From contig JABTTW010000001.1 of assembly GCA_015075745.1 (NCBI GenBank), positions 1,426,001 through 1,490,000 on the forward strand: a DNA stretch of 64,000 nt, in the 5' to 3' direction. Positions 16,510 through 25,414 of this stretch are shown here, in pieces (positions within the stretch are counted from its first letter, which is position 1; each line of letters opens with the position of its first letter). The position numbers were made by a program, and so were the translations under genes. Under the pieces are notes generated by a model. That model was given only the letters and a program-made list of their open reading frames with translations. It was not told the origin of the DNA and searched no databases. The stretch comes from Planctomycetia bacterium. Its GTDB lineage: Bacteria; Planctomycetota; Phycisphaerae; UBA1845; UTPLA1.

Positions 16510-19500
16510 CTAACGAAAATCCCGCGACATCGCCGGCAGCGAGAGTGTCTCGTCCGTCACCTCCTCAATCCGGCTCGGCAGGATGTGCACCACGCGGCCA
16601 TCCCGCTCGACGCGGCCATGGGCGATGATCGTCCGGCCGTACAAAGCCGCCGTGGCGCACCGCCGATATACCCCGGGACGCACGATCAGATCGGCGCGGC
16701 CCGTCTCATCCTCCAGCGTCATGAACATGACACCCTTCGCCGTCCCCGGCCGCTGCCGAAACAACACGATCCCCGCGACGCAGGCCATGCGCCCATGCGG
16801 GCAGCACTGCTCGTCCCGAATCTGCGCCGCCGTGAGGACGCGGCGCTTCGTCAGCACCTCACGGATGAACGAAATCGGATGCGCCTTGAGTGACAGCCCG
16901 ACGGCATGGTAATCGCGGACTACTTCGCCCGGCGCCGACACCGGCGGCAGCAACGCCGGCTGATTCGCCGACTCCGACTCGCGCCAGGCGGCGTCAAACA
17001 GCGGCAGCGGCTTTCCCCGAAGCGACTGCACCGCCCACAAGGCCTGCTGCCGGTCCAGCCCCATCGACCCAAAGGAATCCGCCAGCGCCAAAACCTCCAG
17101 CGCATGAGCCGACACCTCGCTCGCCCGCCACAGATCGACCACCGATGCAAAGGGCCCCCGCTGCCCCACCGCCTGATGGATCGCGCCGGCGTCGGATTCG
17201 CGCAGGCCTCTGACCATCCGCATGCCGAGTCGAACCGCGCCGCCCTCCTCCAGCGTGCAGTCCCACGCGCTGTGGTTCACGTCCACCGGCCGCACCGTCA
17301 CACCGTGATCCCGCGCATCGCGGATGATCTGCGCCGGCGCGTAAAAGCCCATCGGCTGACTGTTGATCAGCGCCGCCGCAAAGACGGCCGGGTAATAACA
17401 CTTGATCCACGCCGACGCATAAACGAGCAGCGCGAAGCTCGCTGAGTGCGACTCCGGAAAGCCGTACTCGCTGAACCCCTTGAGCCGCTCGAAGCACTGC
17501 TCCGCGAACGCCCGCTCATACCCGTTGCCCACCATCCCCTCGATGAATCGACTGCGATAGCGCGGGATCGAGTCCTTGCCCCGGTTCTTCCACGCGCTGA
17601 TCGTCCGCCGCAGCATCTCCGCCTCTCCGGCCGTGAAGCCCGCCGCGACAATCGCCAGCGCCATCGCCTGCTCCTGGAAAAGCGGCACCCCCAGCGTCCG
17701 GCTCAACACCTTCTCAACCTTCGCATCGGGATAGATGACCCGCTCCTCACCGTTGCGACGGCGCAGATAGGGATGCACCATGTCGCCCACAATCGGGCCG
17801 GGCCGGACAATCGCGACTTCGATCACCAGATCGTAAAAGCACCGCGGCTTCAAGCGCGGCAGCATCGTCATCTGCGCCCGCGACTCAATCTGAAACACGC
17901 CGACCGTGTCCGCCTTGCAGATCATGTCGTACACCCGCGGGTCCTCCGGCGGAATCGTCGCCAGCGACAGCGACCGGCCGTGATGACGCTCCACCATGTC
18001 CAGCGCCTTGCGGATGCAGCTGAGCATCCCCAGGGCGAGCACATCCACCTTCAACATCCCCAGCGCCTCGATGTCGTCCTTGTCCCACTCGATGATCGTG
18101 CGGTTCGCCATCGCCGCATTCTCAATGGGCACCAGCTCGCACAGCGGCCCGCGCGAAATCACGAACCCCCCCACGTGCTGCGACAGGTGACGCGGAAACC
18201 CGAGGATCAAAGCCACAAGCCGAACGAACAGCCCAAGCTGCGCATCCTTCGGATCGAGCTGAAGCGACGCGAGCTTGTCCATCGTGAAACCGTCCTCGTG
18301 CCAGTCATGCACCCGCTTGGCGATACGGTCCACCGCGTCGAGCGACAGCCCCAGCGTCTTGCCCACGTCGCGGATGGCGCTGCGACTGCGATACGTGATG
18401 ACTTCCGCGGTCAGCCCCGCCCGGTCGCGGCCGTATTTCTCGTAGATGTATTGAATGACCTCCTCGCGGCGCTCGTGCTCGAAGTCGATATCGATGTCCG
18501 GCGGCTCGCTCCGCTCCTTGCTGACGAAACGCTCGAACAAAACATTGATACGGTCCGGGTCCACCGCCGTGACCCCCAGACAAAAGCACACCGCCGAGTT
18601 CGCCGCCGCCCCGCGACCCTGACAAAGAATGCCCCGCGAACGCGCGAACCGAACCAGATCGTGCACCGTCAGGAAATACGGCGCGTAGTCCAGTTCGTCG
18701 ATCAGCCGAAACTCGTGCTCAACCTGCCGGCGGACTTTTTCCGAAATCCCCTCCGGATATCGCTCGGCGGCTCCCTCCCACGTCAATTGACGCAGATGCT
18801 CCATCGGCGCGAGTCCCGGCGGACAAATCTCGTGCGGATACTCATAGCGAAGCTGATCGAGCGAAAACCCCGACGCGCGACGCGCGATCTCAACCGTCCG
18901 CGCGATCGCCTCGGGATGGTCCGCGAAGAGCCGCGACATCTCCTCCGGCGGCTTGAGATGACGTTCCGCATTGGAAAACAGCCGGAAGCCCGCCTCGTCC
19001 AGCGTGCAGCCATGACGCACACAGGCCATGACATCGTGCAGCGGCGCCCGCTGCGGAATGTGATATTGCACGTCATTCACCGCGACCAGCGGAACGCCCA
19101 TCTCTCGTGAAAGACGTATGACCGTCTGCTGGCAGCGAGGGTCGTGAGCCGTATAGAGCCGGGCAATGGCCAGAGAAAAACGATCGTCATCAAACAAAGT
19201 GGCCAGTCGGCCGATCACCCCCGGCACGTCCGCATCATCGGGCGATGCAAACCACGCAACGGCCAGCAAACCCTCGCAATGATCGGCCAGATCATCCAGC
19301 CAAAGATGACATTCGCCCTTGCCCGCGCGCCGCTTGCCGACCGTCAGCAACCGGCACAGCCGCCCGTAGGAAGTGCGATCCGTCGGGTAAACAAAGAGCG
19401 ACAATCCCGTCGGCTCGACAAAGCGCAGCCGCGAACCGACGACAAACGGAAGGCCCGCCTCCTTCGCGGCCACGTGTCCCCGAACGATCCCGGCCAGCGT

Positions 19501-19722
19501 GTTGCAATCCGTGATGGCGATGGCCCGATACCCCAGCAGCGCGGCCTGCCCGATCAGTTCATCCGCATGACTCGCCCCGGTGAGAAACGTGAAGTTACTG
19601 GTGACAGTGAGCTCCGCGTACGCAACCGGCGAGCGCGCACACGCCGCATCAGCCGCCCGCGCTTCAGCCGCGCCGCGCTTAAATGGGTGGGCATGAACTT
19701 TCGGATCCGCTGGATCGGGCAC
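16510..19722 (-). CDS. dnaE2: Error-prone DNA polymerase III alpha subunit, DnaE2/ImuC
   Basis: A 1070-residue C-family DNA polymerase for damage-induced translesion synthesis. An N-terminal PHP domain (YAELTVTSNFTFLTGASHAD, AITDCNTLAGIVR) is followed by the polymerase core with the catalytic Asp cluster PDIDIDFEHERREEVIQYIY, the finger motif SRAQMTMLPRLKPRCFYDLV and GFPESHSASFALLVYASAW. The C-terminal OB-fold (GVMFMTLEDETGRADLIV) ends the protein. The length of about 1070 and absence of the long C-terminal extension of replicative DnaE1 fit DnaE2. The start is a GTG at 19722 with AGAGGA upstream, 15 bp after the imuB stop. It is the last gene of the SRAP-imuA-imuB-dnaE2 block and works with ImuB as beta-clamp adaptor. 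Confidence 0.95.
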   Translation of the reverse strand: MPDPADPKVHAHPFKRGAAEARAADAACARSPVAYAELTVTSNFTFLTGASHADELIGQAALLGYRAIAITDCNTLAGIVRGHVAAKEAGLPFVVGSRLRFVEPTGLSLFVYPTDRTSYGRLCRLLTVGKRRAGKGECHLWLDDLADHCEGLLAVAWFASPDDADVPGVIGRLATLFDDDRFSLAIARLYTAHDPRCQQTVIRLSREMGVPLVAVNDVQYHIPQRAPLHDVMACVRHGCTLDEAGFRLFSNAERHLKPPEEMSRLFADHPEAIARTVEIARRASGFSLDQLRYEYPHEICPPGLAPMEHLRQLTWEGAAERYPEGISEKVRRQVEHEFRLIDELDYAPYFLTVHDLVRFARSRGILCQGRGAAANSAVCFCLGVTAVDPDRINVLFERFVSKERSEPPDIDIDFEHERREEVIQYIYEKYGRDRAGLTAEVITYRSRSAIRDVGKTLGLSLDAVDRIAKRVHDWHEDGFTMDKLASLQLDPKDAQLGLFVRLVALILGFPRHLSQHVGGFVISRGPLCELVPIENAAMANRTIIEWDKDDIEALGMLKVDVLALGMLSCIRKALDMVERHHGRSLSLATIPPEDPRVYDMICKADTVGVFQIESRAQMTMLPRLKPRCFYDLVIEVAIVRPGPIVGDMVHPYLRRRNGEERVIYPDAKVEKVLSRTLGVPLFQEQAMALAIVAAGFTAGEAEMLRRTISAWKNRGKDSIPRYRSRFIEGMVGNGYERAFAEQCFERLKGFSEYGFPESHSASFALLVYASAWIKCYYPAVFAAALINSQPMGFYAPAQIIRDARDHGVTVRPVDVNHSAWDCTLEEGGAVRLGMRMVRGLRESDAGAIHQAVGQRGPFASVVDLWRASEVSAHALEVLALADSFGSMGLDRQQALWAVQSLRGKPLPLFDAAWRESESANQPALLPPVSAPGEVVRDYHAVGLSLKAHPISFIREVLTKRRVLTAAQIRDEQCCPHGRMACVAGIVLFRQRPGTAKGVMFMTLEDETGRADLIVRPGVYRRCATAALYGRTIIAHGRVERDGRVVHILPSRIEEVTDETLSLPAMSRDFR

Positions 19723-19737
19723 GACGCTTGTCCTCTG

Positions 19738-21297
19738 CTACATCCATTGACCGTGCACGAACCAATCGCCCGACCGTCCATCTTGAAACACCCACAGTCG
19801 TCGCCCATGCTCGTCGTCGATCTCGTAGTAGTCCCGCGTCCCGCCCCGATCCTTCCACCACGGAAAGACGATGCGCTCCGGCCCGACCCCGGCAACGATA
19901 TTGCCCGATCGACCACGCCAATCCAGCCAGACCGGCGGCCCATCGGGCACGAGCGACATGACGCGAATCGGCTCGGGCCTCTCAAAAAGTTGTGAGGGTC
20001 TGTCGGCAGGATCGACGGCCTGCTCGATCGCGCTCGCGCGCCCCGGCGAGCGCGACGCGATCTCATGAACGGCCGTGGCGACAAACGTCCGCTCCGGGAC
20101 ATAGCTTTCGGTCGCGTCAATCTGCCTGACCGTCCCGGCGCCGAGCCGGTCGATCAATTGATCCAGCAGCGCGCCCAGCGCCGCGGGTTGATCGACCGCC
20201 TCGCGCGCCGCATCACGAAGAAACGCCGACTGCTCGACCGGGATGCGCCCCGTGCGAACGGCGCGCAGAATAATCGCCTCGACCCCATGACCCAGGTGCG
20301 CCCGCTCCAGTTGGGATGAGAGAAGTTTCCAAAGGTGCGAAAGATCGCAATTGGGATAGGTCAGTCGCAAAGTCAGAACGTGCGGCGCAAGCTCCGCACG
20401 GCGCAGCGACACGCTCAATTCCAGAACACCCAGACCGCCGGGCCGCAGTTGCGTCAGCAACCGGGCCAATAGTTCGCGCGTCGTGGCCTCAATCATCTCA
20501 AACCGCCGATTGGGTCCGTCGAACTCGTACGATTCCTCAATACGGCGGACAGGCTGAACAGACCGGATCGTCTCCTCCATCGCGCCGGTCGTCTGATCCA
20601 ACCGCCGAAGCAGCGCGGAACCGAACCTCGCCGCCAGTTCGTCGCGCGGCAAAACCAGAAGATGCTCGATCCGCTCGATCCCGACGTCGGCCAGAGACTC
20701 CACCGTCCCCGCGTCGATCCGCAGCGCGCTGACCGGCAGCAGTGACAGCGCCGCGTACATCTGGCTCTCGCCAATCCACGTGATCGGCTCCTCGCCGTAT
20801 CGCGCCAGCGCCCACGCGCACGCAAACGTCGGGGCCACCGCCAGCCTTCTGCGAAGCCCCGCGCGTCGCAACGCCTCCGAGATGCGATGCACATGCTCGC
20901 GCTCGCCGCCGAATAACTTTCCGCAACCGGCGATGTCCAGCATCAACCCGTCCGAACCATCGGGCGATACGACCGGGGCAAAGCGCAGCATCCAGCGGGC
21001 AAGCTTGTGCAGTGAATCCGCGTCAGCCTCCGGCGCCGCCTGCTGCTCCTCGACCACCACGCCGGACAGCAGCGAACGCGCATGAGCCAGCGTCATCCCC
21101 ACGCGCACGCCCGCCGCCGTCGCGCGCTCACAACAAAAGGCCACCTGCTGTACCGAGCGCTGCGAAGTCCACAACAGCCACGCCGACGTCTCAGCCGGCG
21201 CGTTGTGGCCGACGCGTGAAGGCGACGTGCGCCTCTGTCTCCGGCGGGCCAGCCAGATCGGCCAGTCGGGCAGATAAACCGACAGTGCTCTTGGCAC
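19738..21297 (-). CDS. imuB: ImuB, Y-family polymerase-like adaptor of the mutasome
   Basis: 519 residues from the GTG at 21297. The N-terminus reads VPRALSVYLPDWPIWLARR, lacking the catalytic acidic residues of active Y-family polymerases, as expected for ImuB. Other markers are FCCERATAAGVRVGMTLAHA, DIAGCGKLFGGEREH and the little-finger region that precedes PDGPPVWLDWRGRSGNIV near the C-terminus. The 21297 start is preferred over an upstream ATG at 21366 because GGAG lies seven bases before it and homology begins there. Its start lies 107 bp inside the 3' end of imuA, indicating translational coupling. ImuB recruits DnaE2 to the sliding clamp during SOS mutagenesis. Confidence 0.92.
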   Translation of the reverse strand: MPRALSVYLPDWPIWLARRRQRRTSPSRVGHNAPAETSAWLLWTSQRSVQQVAFCCERATAAGVRVGMTLAHARSLLSGVVVEEQQAAPEADADSLHKLARWMLRFAPVVSPDGSDGLMLDIAGCGKLFGGEREHVHRISEALRRAGLRRRLAVAPTFACAWALARYGEEPITWIGESQMYAALSLLPVSALRIDAGTVESLADVGIERIEHLLVLPRDELAARFGSALLRRLDQTTGAMEETIRSVQPVRRIEESYEFDGPNRRFEMIEATTRELLARLLTQLRPGGLGVLELSVSLRRAELAPHVLTLRLTYPNCDLSHLWKLLSSQLERAHLGHGVEAIILRAVRTGRIPVEQSAFLRDAAREAVDQPAALGALLDQLIDRLGAGTVRQIDATESYVPERTFVATAVHEIASRSPGRASAIEQAVDPADRPSQLFERPEPIRVMSLVPDGPPVWLDWRGRSGNIVAGVGPERIVFPWWKDRGGTRDYYEIDDEHGRRLWVFQDGRSGDWFVHGQWM

Positions 21298-22072
21298 GAT
21301 TCCACTCCAAGAGCCACTCGTGTGCGGCTCCGGTAGGCCGCATTCCTTTACAGCGCAGGAGTTCAACGATCCATCGGGGATGACCGCCGGCGGTCTGCTT
21401 TCCGGGCACCGAAGGCATCCAGTGAATCAGCCAGCGTGTCTGAGCGGCGGACAGTTCGCTCTGCTGTCGTGAAGGGCAGGTCGCCAGCACCCACTTGGAT
21501 TGCGTCCGCGCCAGCGACTGAACCCGCTGCGTCGCGGCGCGATGAAAGCCGCTGCCGTCAGCAATGATGACGCCGACCGCCGGCGAACGAAGTGCCGAGT
21601 CAATGGCCCAGAGCCGCGCGGCCGCGTCCCGCGATGCAACGAACAGCGAGCGCTTTAGCAACCGTCGATCCCGGCCGCCGTCCCGTATGAGCACGCGCGG
21701 ATAAGGGTGACAGCGCTCCCCGATCCACAGCGTCCAGGGCAGGGATGGTTGGTGATCGAGCGCCTGCCACGCCAGGTGTGCGAGGATACAAAGCGGCGGC
21801 GTCCAGCGAGCGTCAAGCGATCGAGCGCCTCCGGTCGACCCGCTGCCGCCGGCCTCCTCAACCCCGAACCACTCGTGCAGACCGCCGGCCGCCAGCCCGC
21901 CTCCAAGAACGGTGTCGATGTCCGGCCAGCCCGTCGGAAAATGCGCCGACGCCGGCTGATCGATGAAGCCGTGTCGCGGAACGACGTCGTGTCGCTCCTC
22001 GATGGCGCGAATCCGCGCCGCCAAATTTCGCAGATCCACTTCTCTGCTGACGCCCATGGCCACGGCTCCCAC
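21191..22072 (-). CDS. imuA: ImuA, RecA-like mutagenesis protein
   Basis: 293 residues related to the RecA/SulA-like ImuA family. It contains FPTGWPDIDTVLGGGLAAGG (the conserved entry to the RecA-like core) and LHEWFG, then LPWTLWIGERCHPYPRVL, DAAARLWAIDSALRSPAVGV and the C-terminal RWIVELLRCKGMRPTGAAHE, all usual for ImuA. A second Met at 22057 is an alternative start. It is followed by imuB with a long overlap, and preceded by SRAP 98 bp upstream, all on the minus strand. ImuA is thought to act with ImuB and DnaE2 in translesion synthesis; its own activity is poorly defined. Confidence 0.9.
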   Translation of the reverse strand: MGAVAMGVSREVDLRNLAARIRAIEERHDVVPRHGFIDQPASAHFPTGWPDIDTVLGGGLAAGGLHEWFGVEEAGGSGSTGGARSLDARWTPPLCILAHLAWQALDHQPSLPWTLWIGERCHPYPRVLIRDGGRDRRLLKRSLFVASRDAAARLWAIDSALRSPAVGVIIADGSGFHRAATQRVQSLARTQSKWVLATCPSRQQSELSAAQTRWLIHWMPSVPGKQTAGGHPRWIVELLRCKGMRPTGAAHEWLLEWNRAKSTVGLSARLADLAGPPETEAHVAFTRRPQRAG

Positions 22073-22170
22073 GATGTTCGGTATATGTTAGGTTATCGCG
22101 GGAGGGATTGCAAGGGGCTGAACGAACGACGGACAAGCCAAACGCGGCCAGCCCTTTGCCCCGGCGGCAT

Positions 22171-22884
22171 TTAGGAAAGCTCGGCGATGCAGCTCGGATC
22201 GTCGTTTCGCGGACTGTTCACCTGACGGCTCACCGGAGAGACCACCAGCCACTCCACCGGACACGGAACCAGCAGCGCCTGAAGCTCCTCGCCCTTGGCC
22301 TCCGGACTGAGCCACAAGTCGTAATCCTCGGGCCGCAGAATCACCGGCATTCGATGATGAAACGGCCTCATCACCTCGTTGGCGTCCGTCGTGATGATCG
22401 TGAACGACTCAATCTCCTTGCCGTCCGGACTGACCCAGCGCTCCCACAGCCCCGCCAGTCCCATCGGTCTGCCATCCTTGCGCCGAATGTAGTGAGGCTG
22501 TTTGACCTCCTTGCCCTTCTGCATCGACTTCTGCCATTCGTAAAACCCGCTCGCCGGCACGAGGCACCGGCGCTTTCGAAATGCATCGCGAAATGAAGGC
22601 TGCGTAGCGACCGTCTCCGATCGGGCATTGATCGTCTTGTAGCCGAACTTCTCGTCTTTGGCCCAGTGCGGAATCAATCCCCAGCGGAGAATGTCCAGTC
22701 GACACTTGCCGCTCGCTTCAGAGAATCTGACCACGGCCATTTCCGCCGAAGCGGCAAGCCGAACGATCGGCACTTCCTGAGACGGGGCGATGTTATAGCG
22801 CGGCGCAACCGGAACCGGCTCGGCCAGATCGAATTCAGCCGCGAGTTCCTCCGCCTGCGCCAGCAATGTATAGCGACCGCACAT
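22171..22884 (-). CDS. yedK: SRAP-domain abasic-site protein (YedK/HMCES family)
   Basis: 237 residues. SRAP proteins form a covalent thiazolidine link to abasic sites in single-stranded DNA through the N-terminal Cys2. All catalytic residues are present: Cys2 (MCGRY), Asn86 in NARSE, Glu116 in SGFYEW and His176 in HHRMPVIL. Length is normal for the family. It is the first gene of the damage-response block, 98 bp ahead of imuA on the same strand. A perfect palindrome sits 20 bp upstream of its start codon. SRAP genes are often adjacent to SOS and translesion genes, and this arrangement supports a shared damage-inducible role. Confidence 0.94.
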   Translation of the reverse strand: MCGRYTLLAQAEELAAEFDLAEPVPVAPRYNIAPSQEVPIVRLAASAEMAVVRFSEASGKCRLDILRWGLIPHWAKDEKFGYKTINARSETVATQPSFRDAFRKRRCLVPASGFYEWQKSMQKGKEVKQPHYIRRKDGRPMGLAGLWERWVSPDGKEIESFTIITTDANEVMRPFHHRMPVILRPEDYDLWLSPEAKGEELQALLVPCPVEWLVVSPVSRQVNSPRNDDPSCIAELS

Positions 22885-22903
22885 GTCGGGCTCCTCGATG
22901 GAT

Positions 22904-22919
22904 TGTAAGTCATCTTACA
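22904..22919. promoter_or_regulatory. Perfect 16-bp palindrome TGTAAG-N4-CTTACA upstream of SRAP, candidate SOS operator
   Basis: TGTAAG, a TCAT spacer and CTTACA form a perfect dyad 20 bp upstream of the SRAP ATG, where a repressor would block the promoter. The form resembles known LexA boxes of the TGTTC-N4-GAACA kind but is not a recognised variant. The same dyad was not seen upstream of imuA. Assignment to LexA is inference. Confidence 0.5.
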
Positions 22920-22979
22920 TCAATCGATCCCCGCCTGCCGCCACGTCCCCCAGGCTGCAGGTCGTTCGAAGGCCCACCC

Positions 22980-23702
22980 CTATTCCGCAGGCGCGCTCGT
23001 CGCGGGATTGTCAGCCGCCTTGTCAGGCAGTGGATGTTCAAGGGCATCGAGCAGCGCATCATGCGCCCCCCAGTAGGCCGCCTCGGCATAGTACAGGATG
23101 GATTCCTCGTGCAACTTCCGCAGCGACTCCGCCTTTTCGACGCTCTTCTCGCGGATGCGAGGATACTGCTCCGAAAACATGCGCTGCATGCGCTGCCACA
23201 TCTCGATCTGCTCGCGAATCGGCGCAAAGATGACCCCGTCGCGACCCTTCGCGGCCTTCGTGCGCGACATGAACAGCTCAATCGAGTCGTCCGGCCCGGC
23301 AAAAAGCATGTGAACTCCCCGCTCCATCCAGTCGGCATCCGTCGACAAGATCAACTTCGTCGCCAGCTCCACGCGTAGCGCCGAGTCTCGCGGGGTGCCG
23401 AGGATCGCCGCCACCCGCGAGGCGATCTCCGGCGTCTTGTGCGTCACGTGTGGAATGAGCAGCGCCGAGATCTCATCGCCCATCGCCGACAATTCGCGCT
23501 GCGCCGCCTCCCGCTCGTCAAAGCGTCTCGCCCCCAGTTGCCGGACAAGTTGCTCGACCTTCGCCTCCAGCGCCGGCGCGCTCGTCGGTTGAGTCGTCGG
23601 CGCGTCCACAGGTCGGCTCGTCGGTTGCTCCGCTGGCAACGACGCCAACACCATTGTCACGGCAAGAAGCGAAGACGCGATGGGCACGATGCGAAACACC
23701 AT
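22980..23702 (-). CDS. Secreted hypothetical protein with HEAT-like segment
   Basis: 240 residues with a signal peptide (MVFRIVPIASSLLAVTMVLA) followed by a Pro/Thr/Ser-rich linker (QPTSRPVDAPTTQPTSAPA). The mature part begins with VEQLVRQLGARRFDEREAAQ, the usual start of planctomycete HEAT-like repeat domains, and then RVAAILGTPRDSALR. The C-terminus is helical and charged and ends in a second Pro/Ala-rich tail. No enzymatic motif. It is separated from the SRAP promoter by about 60 bp and followed by the DUF456 gene on the same strand. Family type is recognisable, function is not. Confidence 0.75.
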   Translation of the reverse strand: MVFRIVPIASSLLAVTMVLASLPAEQPTSRPVDAPTTQPTSAPALEAKVEQLVRQLGARRFDEREAAQRELSAMGDEISALLIPHVTHKTPEIASRVAAILGTPRDSALRVELATKLILSTDADWMERGVHMLFAGPDDSIELFMSRTKAAKGRDGVIFAPIREQIEMWQRMQRMFSEQYPRIREKSVEKAESLRKLHEESILYYAEAAYWGAHDALLDALEHPLPDKAADNPATSAPAE

Positions 23703-23738
23703 GTCGCTATTGTAGCGAATGAAACCGGGCCCGAGGGC

Positions 23739-24251
23739 TCACCACGCCGCGCGCAGCGCCATGGCGACCGTCGCCCCACCAATGACCATGGCCGCCGATG
23801 TCTTGGCCGCAAGACCGATGACCCGGCCGATCGTCGCGAAAAGACCCACTCTCGCCCCAGCCGCCAGGTTGTTTTGCTTGGTCAATTCCGCCCCCAACGC
23901 CCCAACAAAGCAGCCCACCAATCCCCCGATCACAGTCCCGATCACCGGCACCGGAACGCTGAGCAGAATCATCCCCGCAAATCCGCCGACCAGCGCCCCC
24001 AGCGCCGCCCGGCGACTCGCACCGCAGCGCCGCGCCGCCACAACAGCCGCCAGTGAATCGACCACCTCCGCCGCCACCGCCAGCAGCCCGAGCCCAACCA
24101 GCCACTGCCAGCCGATCCGCTGCCAGCCGTAATACCAGTCATAACCGATCGCGGAAATCAGAATGACCCACGTCCCCGGCAATTGCAGGACCGCCAGCAC
24201 CGTGCCGGAAAGGCTCAGCGCGATCAAGCTGATAAGAAGAATCGTATTCAC
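23739..24251 (-). CDS. DUF456 family membrane protein
   Basis: 170 residues, almost entirely hydrophobic, with about four membrane segments. The N-terminal LLISLIALSLSGTVLAVLQL followed by PGTWVILISA is the hallmark PGTW motif of DUF456. The Gly-rich repeats (ALGALVGGFAGMILLSVPVP, GTVIGGLVGCFVGALGAEL) match the small-residue zipper region of the family. Function of DUF456 proteins is unknown. It sits 21 bp downstream of the last BMC gene on the same strand, so it may be transcribed with the microcompartment operon without being part of it. Confidence 0.85.
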   Translation of the reverse strand: MNTILLISLIALSLSGTVLAVLQLPGTWVILISAIGYDWYYGWQRIGWQWLVGLGLLAVAAEVVDSLAAVVAARRCGASRRAALGALVGGFAGMILLSVPVPVIGTVIGGLVGCFVGALGAELTKQNNLAAGARVGLFATIGRVIGLAAKTSAAMVIGGATVAMALRAAW

Positions 24252-24272
24252 GCTGTGACTCGGCCCCGTGCG

Positions 24273-24548
24273 TTAATCCGCCGCCACTTCGACGGCATCG
24301 ACAATCGCCACAATGACCGATCGCGCCGGCCCCATCGGGTCGTTGAGAACCTGTCTCGCCCCGTTGCCCTCGTCATTCACCAGCACGGTCTCGCCCACCC
24401 CAGCGCCCACCGAATCGATTGCGATCACATACTTGCCCGTCGGCTTTCCCGCCGGGTCGATATAGTCCACGATCAACAGCTTGCGATTCCTGTAGAAGGC
24501 GTGCTGAATCGTCGAGAAGATCGAGCCGCGTACGATTCCAAGAATCAT
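24273..24548 (-). CDS. BMC-P pentameric shell protein (EutN/CcmL family), copy 1
   Basis: 91 residues. The EutN/CcmL fold is clear from MILGIVRGSIFSTIQHAFYR, LLIVDYIDPAGKPTGKYVIA and the signature AIDSVGAGVGETVLVNDEGN, ending in SVIVAIVDAVEV. Pentamers of this family cap the vertices of bacterial microcompartment shells. The start at 24548 is set by the ATGA overlap with the preceding shell gene. This copy has a longer insertion (HAFYRNRK) than usual after strand two. It is the last gene of the BMC operon. Three different BMC-P genes in one locus suggest that vertices may be heterogeneous. Confidence 0.95.
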   Translation of the reverse strand: MILGIVRGSIFSTIQHAFYRNRKLLIVDYIDPAGKPTGKYVIAIDSVGAGVGETVLVNDEGNGARQVLNDPMGPARSVIVAIVDAVEVAAD

Positions 24549-24826
24549 GATTCCCCCCGCGGCATGTCCACCCCGTCCACGATTCCAATGATCGAATGAT
24601 CCACCGGAACAAACCACGGATCCAGCGCCATCGCCGCCTCGCGCCCGCCTTCGTAATAGACCAGCTCCCCCGGCCCTGCCATCCGTGTGGCATCGCAGCA
24701 CACAATCGGCGATCCGCCCGGCTCCTGGCGCGAGGTCAGCGGCTCGACAATCAGCATCGGCACGCCCTTCAACCCCTCATAGGCGACGCAGGGGACCACG
24801 GTGCCGATGACGCGACCCAGGTGCAT
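24545..24826 (-). CDS. BMC-P pentameric shell protein (EutN/CcmL family), copy 2
   Basis: 93 residues from the ATG at 24826: MHLGRVIGTVVPCVAYEGLK, then GVPMLIVEPLTSRQEPGGSP and IVGIVD-like C-terminal HSIIGIVDGVDM. The fold is BMC-P, but the usual DxxGAGxGExV loop is replaced by CCDATRMAGPGELVYYEGGR, a divergent version with two Cys. It overlaps the upstream tandem shell gene by one base (TGATG) and the downstream BMC-P by four (ATGA), so all three are translationally coupled and should be made in fixed proportion. Confidence 0.92.
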   Translation of the reverse strand: MHLGRVIGTVVPCVAYEGLKGVPMLIVEPLTSRQEPGGSPIVCCDATRMAGPGELVYYEGGREAAMALDPWFVPVDHSIIGIVDGVDMPRGES

Positions 24827-25407
24827 CAGCGTCCCTCTCCAAAGTACGTCGACTTGCCGAGCATGTTGCGCAGGTCGTCGTCGATCCGTGGAATGATCGT
24901 CGTGCACACGCACTGATTCTTATAAGCCACCCGCCGCGAGCCGATCTCAACCGCCGCTTCCACGTCCGCCTGAATCCCCGCGAAATGCACAATCCCCTTG
25001 CCGTGAAGCCCGTCACCCAGGCGAATCTGCACCACGTGCACGTCGGCCCCCTTCACCGCCGCATCGGCCGCCTCGATAACCGCCGCCATCGTCTCTGTCT
25101 CGATCACCCCGATCGTATCGGCGTCCCATTTGCCCTTGGTCCCGAGGATCGCCCCGCGGACCTCGCCATGCACGTCCGGCAGCAGCACCCGATCGATGAC
25201 CGAATCGGTCCCGACGCGCAGCCCCTCAACGTACGACTCCTCCACCGCCGCGACCTCGCCGGAAAAAAGCACAGCGTACTTGCCCGGCTGAATCGTCCCC
25301 GCGCGAATCAACGTGACCGGCGCCTTCTTCACCAGCAAGTCCGTCGCGCGCGTACCGATCGCGATGCTGGCGTATTCGATGAGTGCAATGGCGGATTGAT
25401 CGGTCAA
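24826..25407 (-). CDS. Tandem BMC-domain shell protein (BMC-T)
   Basis: 193 residues with two BMC folds in tandem. Domain one starts IALIEYASIAIGTRATDLLV and continues KAPVTLIRAGTIQPGKYAVL with FSGEVAAVEESYVEG. Domain two starts DTIGVIETETMAAVIEAADA, followed by AVKGADVHVVQIRLGDGLHG and KGIVHFAGIQADVEAAVEIG. BMC-T proteins form pseudohexameric trimers in the shell facet, often with gated larger pores. It lies eight bases after the aldehyde dehydrogenase stop codon on the same strand and is coupled to the BMC-P gene behind it. Confidence 0.95.
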   Translation of the reverse strand: MTDQSAIALIEYASIAIGTRATDLLVKKAPVTLIRAGTIQPGKYAVLFSGEVAAVEESYVEGLRVGTDSVIDRVLLPDVHGEVRGAILGTKGKWDADTIGVIETETMAAVIEAADAAVKGADVHVVQIRLGDGLHGKGIVHFAGIQADVEAAVEIGSRRVAYKNQCVCTTIIPRIDDDLRNMLGKSTYFGEGR

Positions 25408-25414
25408 TGGGTGC

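Noticed and set aside
17446-19110. 554-codon open frame on the + strand
   Set aside because: Shadow of dnaE2; composition is Arg/His-rich with no domain.
22073-22110. Possible LexA box upstream of imuA (CGAACATCGTG region)
   Set aside because: No convincing dyad; it does not match the palindrome upstream of SRAP.
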